Part shown: one piece after another, positions 1 to 8,425 of the stretch
How the letters are laid out: every line of letters starts with the position of its first letter
How positions within the stretch are numbered: the stretch's first letter is position 1
NCBI GenBank assembly: GCA_900550285.1
Contig: URRW01000019.1
Location: 1 to 48,831, forward strand
Source of the DNA: an uncultured Lachnospiraceae bacterium
GTDB lineage: Bacteria; Bacillota; Clostridia; Lachnospirales; Lachnospiraceae
DNA length: 48,831 nt
Direction: 5' to 3'
Made by a program: the position numbers and the translations under genes
Notes under the pieces: generated by a model
What the model was told of the DNA's origin: nothing
The model's input: only the letters and a program-made list of their open reading frames with translations
Databases searched by the model: none

Positions 1-30
1 GGTTAAGATGAGGAAAACCTCATTTTAACT
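1..30. repeat. Strong palindrome at the left window edge
   Basis: Positions 1-13 pair with 18-30 around an AAAA loop, giving a 13-bp stem (two G-T pairs). It lies about 190 bp beyond the stop of ugd, so it could be the terminator of the capsule operon, with its U-run outside the window. It could equally be the end of a mobile element. The remaining DNA to 216 is AT-rich. It holds no convincing gene, only a weak second hairpin (ATACC and GGTAT arms near 134-149). Confidence 0.4.
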
Positions 31-216
31 TGTACTAAATCTTGACATAGGACCAAAATGCACTCCATCCCCAGGCTGTAGCGGCATAAATTGCTATTTT
101 GTTAGTTGGAATATTGAATTTTCAAGGGACGAATACCATTTTAGGTATGGGAAGTTTTAATTAATTATTTTTCACCATAATATAAGCTCCCATAATGAAA
201 ATCCGCAAATTCACTA

Positions 217-1449
217 TTAATCTCTTCTAAATAAATCCCTTGTATAAACCTTCTCCCGCACATCATCCAAACAACCATCATACCGATTCGCAATAATCGC
301 CCCGCTTCTTCTCTTAAATTCATCCAGATCATTTACAACCTCACTCCCAAAGAATGTGCTGCCATTTTCCAACGTAGGCTCATAAATAATAATTATTGCG
401 CCCTTCGCCTTGATCCGTTTCATAACACCCTGAATTGAAGACTGCCGGAAGTTATCGGAATTTGATTTCATCGTTAAACGGAAAACACCTACAACAACTG
501 AATGTTCTTTACTCGGATCATAGCTCTCGCTGGCTTCATATGCCCCCGCAATTTCCAGTACCCGATCTGCAATGAATTCCTTGCGCGTGCGATTGGATTC
601 CACAATTGCTTCAATCAAATTTTCCGGCACATCTTCATAATTGGCAAGAAGCTGCTTGGTATCTTTCGGAAGGCAATATCCACCATAACCGAAAGAAGGA
701 TTATTGTAATGGCTTCCAATCCGAGGATCCAGACATACTCCCTCAATAATTTGCTGCGTATTTAATTCCTTCATCTCAGCATAGGTATCCAATTCATTAA
801 AGTAAGACACTCTCAAAGCCAGATATGTATTGGCAAACAGCTTAACTGCTTCTGCTTCTGTGAATCCCATAATAAGCGTGTCTATATCTTCTTTGACCGC
901 CCCTTCCTGCAATAATTGAGCAAATGTATTTGCCGCCTTTACAAGTCGTGCATTCTTTACATCCGTTCCCACAATAATCCGGCTCGGATACAGGTTATCA
1001 TACAGTGCCTTGGATTCACGAAGAAACTCAGGACTGAAAATAATATTATCGCAATGATATTTCTTGCGCACAGATGCGGTAAATCCAACCGGGATCGTTG
1101 ATTTAATAACCATGACAGCATCCGGATTATATTGGATGACCAGTTTGATAACCGCTTCTACCGCAGAAGTATCAAAGAAATTTTTCTTACTGTCATAGTT
1201 GGTCGGAGCTGCAATCACAACAAAATCAGCATCTTTATAAGCCGCTTCTGCATCCAGCGTCGCTATCAGATTTAAGTCTTTTTCCGCAAGATATTTTTCA
1301 ATATATTCATCCTGAATTGGTGATTTTCTTTGATTAATGAGAGCAACTTTCTCTGAAATAATATCCACCGCCATGACCTCATGATGCTGTGATAACAGCG
1401 TGGCAATAGACAGACCGACATAACCGGTACCAGCAACTGCAATTTTCAT
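217..1449 (-). CDS. ugd: UDP-glucose 6-dehydrogenase
   Basis: Oxidises UDP-glucose to UDP-glucuronate with two NAD+ in the cytoplasm, supplying GlcA for the capsule. The 410-residue protein opens with a Rossmann motif (MKIAVAGTGYVGLS). It contains the hinge-region text NTYLALRVSYFNELD and the active-site block GGYCLPKDTKQL, whose Cys is the family's catalytic thiol. Length and text resemble the short E. coli-type Ugd. I chose the ATG at 1449 because a GGAG lies six bases before it; an ATG at 1461 contains that ribosome site and is less likely. It is the last gene of the capsule locus. GDP-mannose dehydrogenase is related, but the N-terminus and overall text fit Ugd better. It is less AT-rich than the flippase next to it. 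Confidence 0.93.
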   Translation of the reverse strand: MKIAVAGTGYVGLSIATLLSQHHEVMAVDIISEKVALINQRKSPIQDEYIEKYLAEKDLNLIATLDAEAAYKDADFVVIAAPTNYDSKKNFFDTSAVEAVIKLVIQYNPDAVMVIKSTIPVGFTASVRKKYHCDNIIFSPEFLRESKALYDNLYPSRIIVGTDVKNARLVKAANTFAQLLQEGAVKEDIDTLIMGFTEAEAVKLFANTYLALRVSYFNELDTYAEMKELNTQQIIEGVCLDPRIGSHYNNPSFGYGGYCLPKDTKQLLANYEDVPENLIEAIVESNRTRKEFIADRVLEIAGAYEASESYDPSKEHSVVVGVFRLTMKSNSDNFRQSSIQGVMKRIKAKGAIIIIYEPTLENGSTFFGSEVVNDLDEFKRRSGAIIANRYDGCLDDVREKVYTRDLFRRD

Positions 1450-1464
1450 TTTAATCTCCATTCC

Positions 1465-1483
1465 GCCGCCTTCGGCTGGCGGC
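1465..1483. repeat. GC-rich hairpin just upstream of ugd
   Basis: GCCGCC (1465-1470) and GGCGGC (1478-1483) form a perfect 6-bp stem with a 7-base loop, 15 bases before the ugd start. It stands out in AT-rich DNA. No U-run follows on either strand, so it is not a normal terminator; it may be a 5'-leader structure or a cassette-junction scar. The rest of the 233-bp gap to the flippase gene shows no gene and no clear promoter. Confidence 0.4.
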
Positions 1484-1682
1484 TCAAATAGTAGTGAAAG
1501 TGTTTTGACTCTCTACATTGTGCTATAAAATAGTTTGCAAGAAACCACACTACAAAGCACAGGATGATGAGTTGTCACAACTTTCTTCGTTTTAGACAAC
1601 ATTTTAATCAGTGCAAGTTCTAACTCTTCAATCACAAATAGGTGACATCACAAATTCGTACACCAAGAATTGTTTAAGCACC

Positions 1683-3128
1683 TTAGTTTAATTTTGAATT
1701 CTTATTTGACATTTTTTTTGAAAAAGAAAGCAGCAATTTATGATACATAAAAAGCGTTACCGCGAAATAAATGAGCAAGTACAATATAGTTCCTATAACA
1801 AATCGATTTCCTACTATACCTGTTATTACATAGAAACTCGCCCCCAAAGTCACTATATAAATTAATTCTTTAATCCACTTCACATTATATTGTTTTACAA
1901 AGCTCCGAATTGCACTTATATACCAAACAACAAGTGTAATAATTGATGCTGCAGATATTGATTCTGGGGTTCTAAAAATCCAATAAGCAATTGCATTCAA
2001 AGCTGCTGATAGCATTAATACAAATACACAAATCAAGCAATATCTGCGCTGTTTATTAATCACTTTATAATAAATAAATATAATTGCACTTATCGAACTT
2101 GACAATGCAAGACCTGGAAAGATTATTCTAAAATAGACTATCGAAGATAGGTATTCAGGTAAAACATATTTAACAAAAATATTTAGAGGATAGTAAAACA
2201 AATGTCCCGCAAATACCATCATTGAAATAACAGCAATTCCCTTCGGCATATCTTGTTCTATAGTATCTACGCCTCTCCTTTTTAAATTCGGAAGCAACAC
2301 CATTGAAGCAGCCCCCATAACTGTTGTTGCCATATTTAAGATGCTATATGCAAATGCATATATACCATATGTTTTAGAATCAAAAAGCATTGAAACAAAC
2401 TGTTGATCAAGCGATAGAACTAAATTAGCAACTTGAAATGCCAGTGTTAGAAAAATTCCCGTTGCAAAATAATTCTTTAATAATTTCCATGATTTACGAA
2501 AATCATTTTGTGCTCCAAATGTAATATCTCTATATGTAAAAACATACCACAACATTAGAATTGCATTGATTATAATAATAACACCGATATAGAGTTGGCA
2601 AGGTACTTCTGATATATACCCAACTCTATACAATAGTATTATGATGCCTGTCGCACATAGTTTAAAAACAGCATACAAAATCTTTCGCTTTGATAATTCA
2701 TTAAAACGCATTGTACTTTGCGAAATAAATTGATAATAAGTTGTTATATTTGTTGAAAATGTATCTATTGCAATTGCTAAAACAATAAATCTATAAACTC
2801 CGTCAAAAAACAACACCGATATAAATGCAATAATCATTGAAACAACCATTTGAAACGCAATATAAAACTTTGTATTGAGTCTAAATGCTTTCTTATCCAA
2901 TGTATCATATTCCTGTCCTGCATGTTTCAAAAGGACTCCATCTACAAAACCAAAATGAAAGAGTGCAGTATATGACATATATAGTGTATAAACTTTATAA
3001 TATCCGTAATTTGATGCACCCATTAATTTAGGAATTATGAGTGCCGTTATAATGCTACTTGCCAATACGGTTGCATTACTCAAAACAACTTTGAAAAAAT
3101 CAGATACCATTTTGTTACTGCTTTTCAT
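1683..3128 (-). CDS. wzx: Wzx-like polysaccharide flippase
   Basis: Predicted polytopic membrane protein of 481 residues with about 12-14 hydrophobic segments and little soluble sequence, typical of the MOP/MATE superfamily of lipid-linked oligosaccharide flippases. The N-terminal ALIIPKLMGASNYGYYKVY is characteristic of polysaccharide-biosynthesis Wzx proteins (usual length 400-500). It would move undecaprenyl-linked repeat units to the outer leaflet for polymerisation. The ATG at 3128 sits four bases after the stop of the preceding glycosyltransferase. A TTG at 3167 in the same frame would overlap that gene and is less likely. DNA is very AT-rich: one 60-base line at 2461-2520 is 25% G+C by hand count. 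Substrate cannot be told from sequence. Confidence 0.88.
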   Translation of the reverse strand: MKSSNKMVSDFFKVVLSNATVLASSIITALIIPKLMGASNYGYYKVYTLYMSYTALFHFGFVDGVLLKHAGQEYDTLDKKAFRLNTKFYIAFQMVVSMIIAFISVLFFDGVYRFIVLAIAIDTFSTNITTYYQFISQSTMRFNELSKRKILYAVFKLCATGIIILLYRVGYISEVPCQLYIGVIIIINAILMLWYVFTYRDITFGAQNDFRKSWKLLKNYFATGIFLTLAFQVANLVLSLDQQFVSMLFDSKTYGIYAFAYSILNMATTVMGAASMVLLPNLKRRGVDTIEQDMPKGIAVISMMVFAGHLFYYPLNIFVKYVLPEYLSSIVYFRIIFPGLALSSSISAIIFIYYKVINKQRRYCLICVFVLMLSAALNAIAYWIFRTPESISAASIITLVVWYISAIRSFVKQYNVKWIKELIYIVTLGASFYVITGIVGNRFVIGTILYLLIYFAVTLFMYHKLLLSFSKKMSNKNSKLN

Positions 3129-3132
3129 CGAA

Positions 3133-4134
3133 TTATTTTCCAACCTTCTTTCGTTTTTTTCTAACAAATCTTAAAATTTTCGGAAGATGAAAATCCATAC
3201 ATATAACAACAATCAAGTCCCTTTTAGATAAAGTTTTTAACCAACTCATTTTTTTTTGAAATCCAATTCGTTCATCAAATAATCCACTAATTTTAAATTG
3301 CTCATATTCCACAGCATAGCTATTAGAAGCCACTAAATTAAAAAACACATTTTTCCTTTCTCGTAAAATAGCTGTCTGGAAAATGTCTTTTTTATCCACC
3401 TGTGATAATGGATACCTGTCAATCACTCTTTGCAATTCCGCACAATAGCGCTCTCGATCCTTTAAAAAGTTTTTTCGATACACCTCATGTGTTGCAGAAG
3501 AAGAGTTATCAGAGTAAATGTACATTGCTTCCTTTAAAGTAATTATAAACGAGCAATATGAAACAGCTGTCAATAAAAAAAGTTGGTCTTCTGCCAAAAT
3601 GCACTTAACAAATTTAATATTGTTTTCCTTAATAATTTTTTTCGGAAACAGAGTTCTACAAACCGATCCAAAAATTTTTCTTTCAACGACTACTGATGTT
3701 AAAAAAGCATTTATATCGTTCAAATTCCCATCTTCAAGCATCTCATAGGATGCTGAAATCTTTTCGTTTTCATCACAATATACAAAATTGCATATCACAA
3801 TGCTATTCTCTTGTACTTTTGTAAGAAGCCGCTCTATAAAATTGGTTTTAACTCTATCATCTGAATCAATGAATACAATATACTCTCCCTGTGCCTTTTC
3901 TATCCCAAGGTTTCGAGCTGAGGATACTCCTCCATTATTCTTATGAAATACTCGAATTCGTTTATCTTCTTTTTCGAAGTTTTTACAAATTTCTAATGAA
4001 TTATCTTGTGATCCATCATCAATCAAAACAATATCCAGATTTCTATAGCTCTGATCCAGTATACTTCTAATACATCGTTCTAAATATTTATGTGCATTAA
4101 ATACCGGTACAATTACTGAAACAATTTTCTCCAT
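3133..4134 (-). CDS. GT2-family glycosyltransferase
   Basis: A 333-residue GT-A fold enzyme that would add one sugar to the growing lipid-linked repeat unit on the cytoplasmic face. It begins MEKIVSVIVPVFNAHKYLERC and carries DIVLIDDGSQDNS and the metal-binding block YIVFIDSDDR (DxD-like), all standard for family 2. The C-terminal part (about 220-333) is basic, ending RKKRKKVGK, and may contact the membrane. I chose the ATG at 4134 with GGTGG five bases upstream over a GTG at 4143. The polymerase gene ends at 4144 and the flippase starts at 3128, so translation is probably coupled. Donor and acceptor are unknown. Confidence 0.88.
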   Translation of the reverse strand: MEKIVSVIVPVFNAHKYLERCIRSILDQSYRNLDIVLIDDGSQDNSLEICKNFEKEDKRIRVFHKNNGGVSSARNLGIEKAQGEYIVFIDSDDRVKTNFIERLLTKVQENSIVICNFVYCDENEKISASYEMLEDGNLNDINAFLTSVVVERKIFGSVCRTLFPKKIIKENNIKFVKCILAEDQLFLLTAVSYCSFIITLKEAMYIYSDNSSSATHEVYRKNFLKDRERYCAELQRVIDRYPLSQVDKKDIFQTAILRERKNVFFNLVASNSYAVEYEQFKISGLFDERIGFQKKMSWLKTLSKRDLIVVICMDFHLPKILRFVRKKRKKVGK

Positions 4135-4143
4135 GGGCACCAC

Positions 4144-5316
4144 CTACCTTGTATAATTTACAATAAATGTTCCTATATCATTACTATAAAAAATATATAT
4201 AAGAAGTCCAACCATAAACATCTTAATAATCAAATTAATACTATACTTATCTTGTCTAATGGAAAATAGCATTACCGAAGCATAAGATATTAAATAAATT
4301 GTTCGTTCCATAAACAAATAGCTAAAACACATTCCTAGTGCAAACAACGATAATGTCTGTGTGTACTCAACAATCATGATATTTGTATAAGAGTCTTGGG
4401 ATATCCTCTCTTCATACGATTTACTTATTAAGAAAACTATTCCAACATAAGCAATCATACACACAAATAATATGACCATTCCTAACCCAGATCTCTCATA
4501 AATTGCTTGTATTGAATATGAATCCCAATACCTAATAGCTTGCATCAAAGAAACTCTGGAATAGATCATACTTGCAGGAAGTACACTGTTAACTAACTCT
4601 AATGTTTTAACTCCCAAAAGGTTCACGCCAATCATTACAATAACAACTGGTACTTTATTCTTAATTTTAGAAAACAGTGCAATTGGAATGATTATTAACG
4701 CATAAGAGTGAATTAAAGATGCTACTATTAATAGAAACACCGGGATAAGTATTTTTTTCTTTTTGCAATACAAATAAACAGCCATGGAAACAAGTGCACA
4801 TGCAGAAACACATCTCAAACCTGAAATTGCAAGTTTAAATCCAAATGTTGACAGCCACGCAAAAAAAGCAAAAAAAGCCTGCGAAAAAGGAACACTTTCT
4901 CCCTCGCCATATTCCTCTCCTAAGCGGTCGAAGAAAATATAGTAAAAAACTGACAAATCAAGTAAAAGTGGAAAAAACGGCAACAACGTATTATCCGGCA
5001 GTCTACTTATCAGCCAAAAATACAATGTTGCTAAATAGTATGTTCCATATCCACCATTTTTTAACGCATACAAAAAATCGTGTCCTCTTAATGCATTAAC
5101 CCCATCATAATGAACAAACAAATCCCATCGTATTAAACTATTAGGAACAAAATAATAGATAAATACTAGCATGCAGATACTGAATATTATAATTAACACT
5201 TTGTATTGCCGAACCGAGATTGTTATATCATTTCTAAAAACTGTACATGCTGTAGACATTGTCAAGATGAATATCATCATGGCAACGCAAAGCCATTGAA
5301 TTATATTCAATTGCAT
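4144..5316 (-). CDS. Wzy/EpsG-like repeat-unit polymerase
   Basis: A 390-residue protein that is almost entirely transmembrane helices (about 10-12), starting MQLNIIQWLCVAMMIFIL. It has a larger external loop near residues 60-90 containing RWDLFVHYDGVNALRG. This topology, and the position among flippase and glycosyltransferase genes, fit the EpsG/Wzy polymerases that join repeat units outside the membrane. Wzy proteins share little sequence, so the call rests on topology, context and being the only such protein in the locus. The ATG at 5316 has a good AGGAAG just upstream; a GTG at 5331 precedes the ribosome site and is rejected. AT-rich like its neighbours. Confidence 0.75.
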   Translation of the reverse strand: MQLNIIQWLCVAMMIFILTMSTACTVFRNDITISVRQYKVLIIIFSICMLVFIYYFVPNSLIRWDLFVHYDGVNALRGHDFLYALKNGGYGTYYLATLYFWLISRLPDNTLLPFFPLLLDLSVFYYIFFDRLGEEYGEGESVPFSQAFFAFFAWLSTFGFKLAISGLRCVSACALVSMAVYLYCKKKKILIPVFLLIVASLIHSYALIIIPIALFSKIKNKVPVVIVMIGVNLLGVKTLELVNSVLPASMIYSRVSLMQAIRYWDSYSIQAIYERSGLGMVILFVCMIAYVGIVFLISKSYEERISQDSYTNIMIVEYTQTLSLFALGMCFSYLFMERTIYLISYASVMLFSIRQDKYSINLIIKMFMVGLLIYIFYSNDIGTFIVNYTR

Positions 5317-5341
5317 ATTCTTCCTTTCCACGTTTTACTCA

Positions 5342-6409
5342 TCAATTACTAAAAATCTCATTATACTCTTCTCCCATATGTTCCGCCGTAAACTTTATAC
5401 TTTCCTTAAGTGCCTCTCGGCCAAGTCTTTTGCGTAGTTCCTCATCTTTTTTGAGTTCCAGTATTTTATTGCTGAGATCATCTGCATTTGGTTCTATTAG
5501 AATCGCACTTTTTCCATTTTGTAACATATCAGAGACACCTCCGACATTTGCAGCAATGATTGGCATGGCAGCAGACATTGCTTCTATCAATGTCATCGGC
5601 ATTCCTTCCCATTTCGACGGAAGCATAAACAAATCAGATTTTTCAAACCATGGGCTGACATCACCTGTAATTCCTGCAAATACCACATAATCCATCAAGT
5701 GCAATTCGTTTGTCTTTTCCTCAATGCTCTCAAGTAAGTCACCTTCACCAACAAATACAAATCGCACCTTTTCTCCTGCATCAATTAACTTTTTTATTGC
5801 TAAAATCATTTCGACATGATTCTTCTGTTCCGAGAATCGTCCAATATGAAGGCATATGAACTCATCATGCTGAGTATAGTCGCTCTTTGGTAGAAATCTT
5901 TTCACATTTATTCCGTTGTAAATCATTGGAACATCATCTGCAGTCAATCCATATCTTTTTTCTATCGACTCTCTAACACGAGGACTGATAGCAATGGGCA
6001 CTACCATTCTCCTTTTAAATAAAAACTTTTGAAAATATTGAAGCTTTGGAGGAACTTCCTTTTCAGCGACATTATGAACAGTATGAAAAACCCTCCTTTG
6101 CTTATTAATTCCACCTGAAAGAACTGCATACATCAACATATATCTGTGCGTATGAATAACGTCCGGTTGAAAATCCAGAATTACCCTTTTCAACCTTTGA
6201 GTCGCTGCCCAATCAAAACCACTTTTCTTATTCAGAAATATTAAATTGATACCATTATTTTTGAGTCTTTCTGTAATTGCTGTTTCACAATGATACATGC
6301 TAACGACCATAACTTCATGTTGTTTTTTGAGTTCATAACACAGATTCTCCACCATGATTTCTGCACCAGCCAAGTTAAAATCTGGCATAATCTCTAAGAT
6401 TTTCATCAT
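5342..6409 (-). CDS. GT4-family glycosyltransferase
   Basis: A 355-residue retaining GT-B enzyme. The N-terminal domain begins MMKILEIMPDFNLAGAEIMV, with the glycine/alanine turn usual for acceptor-side GT4 domains. The C-terminal half has LHIGRFSEQKNH and the nucleotide-sugar block EGMPMTLIE, a complete E-x7-E motif. It would add a sugar during repeat-unit assembly. The start at 6409 has AAGGA five bases upstream and lies 10 bases after the stop of the epimerase-like gene. A longer frame reaching 6532 would overlap that gene extensively and lacks a reason to be used. Sugar specificity is not predictable. Confidence 0.9.
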   Translation of the reverse strand: MMKILEIMPDFNLAGAEIMVENLCYELKKQHEVMVVSMYHCETAITERLKNNGINLIFLNKKSGFDWAATQRLKRVILDFQPDVIHTHRYMLMYAVLSGGINKQRRVFHTVHNVAEKEVPPKLQYFQKFLFKRRMVVPIAISPRVRESIEKRYGLTADDVPMIYNGINVKRFLPKSDYTQHDEFICLHIGRFSEQKNHVEMILAIKKLIDAGEKVRFVFVGEGDLLESIEEKTNELHLMDYVVFAGITGDVSPWFEKSDLFMLPSKWEGMPMTLIEAMSAAMPIIAANVGGVSDMLQNGKSAILIEPNADDLSNKILELKKDEELRKRLGREALKESIKFTAEHMGEEYNEIFSN

Positions 6410-6419
6410 ATCATTCCTT

Positions 6420-7328
6420 TTAGTCTGCAATTTTCTGAATAACTTTTTTTGTAAACGCTCTGCTTCTATTAGTCTGTTTATTTCGATAACCTTCAAATCG
6501 CTCCTGCATTTCTTTGAATTCATCATCTCCAAACGTTAGATATAGAGCCTCCAACTGTGCAATATGCAAGTCATGATAAAAAGGGCTTGTAATCCTTCCT
6601 TTCATATCATACATAGACCAGTAGCCATTATCAAATTCATTTAAGTGCTTTGCCAAACTTTTTACCGCCTTATCCAGAACCTTCCTGTATTCTTCACTTT
6701 TATCAACCAATGTCAAATCATATAGTCCATATAACGAGAAAATCCATCCATTTAACACAATCGGCTTATTCGTAAATTCACAGAGCAGAAGATCTTCTCC
6801 CTCATATTTCGACGTCCCCCCCTGTTTAAGTGGTTTTAGCATAAAATCAATTGCCCTTCGCGCTTTCTCGATGTATTGGTTATCCCCTGTTAGCTTATAT
6901 GCCCGAAGCAAAAGAGATGCCCCCTCTCCCTGACACATCGAACCATATGGAGCATCTGGATATACAAAACCAAAATTATTCCACGCTCCTGATTTTTCCT
7001 GCTTATCAACAGCGAATGCTACACATTTCCAAAACTGGTTAATATACTTTTCTTCTTTAGACATAAGATAAAGATCATACGCACCCAGTCCATATTGAAA
7101 AATAGCTACTGGAAAATAGACCCTACCAGCAATCTCATCTGCCGTCATCGGTATTGTTTTTTTCTCCAATGTCTCTGGATCTTTTGTGACTTTCTCAGTC
7201 ATATTATTAAAGTAGCCTTCCAATTTACCCGGAACAAAACATTTACCCATGTCTTGATTAACATGCATTATACTTTTTCCCGTCAGCATCTTATACCACT
7301 TTTTAATATTATAAATACTTAACCCCAT
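6420..7328 (-). CDS. D-glucuronyl C5-epimerase-like protein
   Basis: A 302-residue protein matching the C-terminal catalytic domain of D-glucuronyl C5-epimerases (heparan/heparosan epimerase family, C5-epim_C), an all-alpha toroid. Visible family blocks are CQGEGASLLLRAYKLTGD, IVLNGWIFSLYGLYDL and FYHDLHIAQLEALYL. The last two correspond to blocks bearing the tyrosines and histidine thought to act in the animal enzyme. It lacks the animal N-terminal domain and has no signal peptide, so it probably works in the cytoplasm. It would invert C5 of GlcA in an oligo- or polysaccharide to give IdoA; the ugd gene in the same locus supplies the precursor. The ATG at 7328 has AAGGA six bases upstream. 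Polymer activity is inference; the alternative is a six-hairpin glycosidase-like enzyme with another substrate. Confidence 0.78.
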   Translation of the reverse strand: MGLSIYNIKKWYKMLTGKSIMHVNQDMGKCFVPGKLEGYFNNMTEKVTKDPETLEKKTIPMTADEIAGRVYFPVAIFQYGLGAYDLYLMSKEEKYINQFWKCVAFAVDKQEKSGAWNNFGFVYPDAPYGSMCQGEGASLLLRAYKLTGDNQYIEKARRAIDFMLKPLKQGGTSKYEGEDLLLCEFTNKPIVLNGWIFSLYGLYDLTLVDKSEEYRKVLDKAVKSLAKHLNEFDNGYWSMYDMKGRITSPFYHDLHIAQLEALYLTFGDDEFKEMQERFEGYRNKQTNRSRAFTKKVIQKIAD

Positions 7329-7344
7329 ACGATATCCTTTCTTT

Positions 7345-8388
7345 TCAGCTGAGTTTTGACAGCATAGTCTCCATAATCTTCTCCGGCATAAACTCACTTG
7401 CCTTCTTTACACAGTCTGACTTCATTGAAATGAATCGTTTAGGGTTTTGGCATATGTTATCCAAGCACTCTATCAATTCATCTACATTACCTAATTCATA
7501 ACCTACCCCAGTTACACCTTCATCTAATACATCTCCACAATTATCCCATCGAGCTGTAACCACCGGAACGCCAGCAGCGTATGCATCAATTATCGTACCG
7601 GGAACGCCTTCAGTTTTATAATGCGTTGGAAAAATCATTCCAAAATACCCCTGTAATGTTTCGACGCTCTCTTCTGGTTCGACAAAACCCTTATATTCAG
7701 CACAATCACTAAATTTATCTTTCAATTGTTCAAACCATTCTTTCTGCCCGTCCTGAACAGGTCCATATACATCTAAATGATAAACCATTCGTCCATATTT
7801 TTTATTTACAGCTAAAACAGCTTCAATCGCATCTTCTAGTCCTTTCTCCTTTGTTACACGAGCAAAAAAACACATTCTATACGGTTCAGTGTACTTATCT
7901 TTTAGACAGTTCTCATTAATCGACGTAATATGTTTAAAATTAGGGAAACGTACAATATTGTTAAAGCCTTGTTTTTTCATAGCTATTTCCATGCTGCTTG
8001 TTTCAACATATATGTAATCGACCTTTTTCAAAAGCTTTTTTAAATGTTCATCAGTATGTGTCATTGTCGGCAACCATCCCCCAACAACTGCATAGTGTAC
8101 AGTTACTCCAGTAAATTTTTTTAAAAAAACAAGTACCGGAGTAAATACTTTTACACTTTTATGTGCGGGCAACATGATAACATTTTTACAGCTACATGCC
8201 AGATTCATCAACTGAAAAAAAAGTCGCATCGGATGCCGTTTCCAGTTAATCGTATCGACTTTTTTTACCTCAGTTACCCCATACTCTTTATCAAGCTCCT
8301 CCGCTATCGCGCAGGTCTTCGCTTCTTGCCCTCCTGATTTACTCTTTCCTGAAGCAAAGTATCCTATCATTCCAATTTTTGTTTTCAT
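7345..8388 (-). CDS. GT4-family glycosyltransferase with E-x7-D motif
   Basis: A 347-residue GT-B protein starting MKTKIGMIGYFASGKSKSGG, with a Gly-rich turn for substrate binding. Its C-terminal half includes CFFARVTKEKGLEDAIEAV and the donor-binding block EGVPGTIIDAYAAGVPVV. Here the usual E-x7-E is E-x7-D, a conservative change of the second acid. It probably adds one sugar to the repeat unit. The ATG at 8388 follows a GGAG ten bases upstream. It starts about 37 bases after the previous gene's stop and ends 16 bases before the epimerase gene. AT-rich like the cassette. Confidence 0.87.
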   Translation of the reverse strand: MKTKIGMIGYFASGKSKSGGQEAKTCAIAEELDKEYGVTEVKKVDTINWKRHPMRLFFQLMNLACSCKNVIMLPAHKSVKVFTPVLVFLKKFTGVTVHYAVVGGWLPTMTHTDEHLKKLLKKVDYIYVETSSMEIAMKKQGFNNIVRFPNFKHITSINENCLKDKYTEPYRMCFFARVTKEKGLEDAIEAVLAVNKKYGRMVYHLDVYGPVQDGQKEWFEQLKDKFSDCAEYKGFVEPEESVETLQGYFGMIFPTHYKTEGVPGTIIDAYAAGVPVVTARWDNCGDVLDEGVTGVGYELGNVDELIECLDNICQNPKRFISMKSDCVKKASEFMPEKIMETMLSKLS

Positions 8389-8425
8389 CTACAAAACTCT
8401 CCATTTTTGCTAAAAGTCAATATTA

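Noticed and set aside
1505..1531. A plus-strand TTGACT...TATAAA promoter
   Set aside because: The spacer is only 13-15 bases and no plus-strand gene follows.
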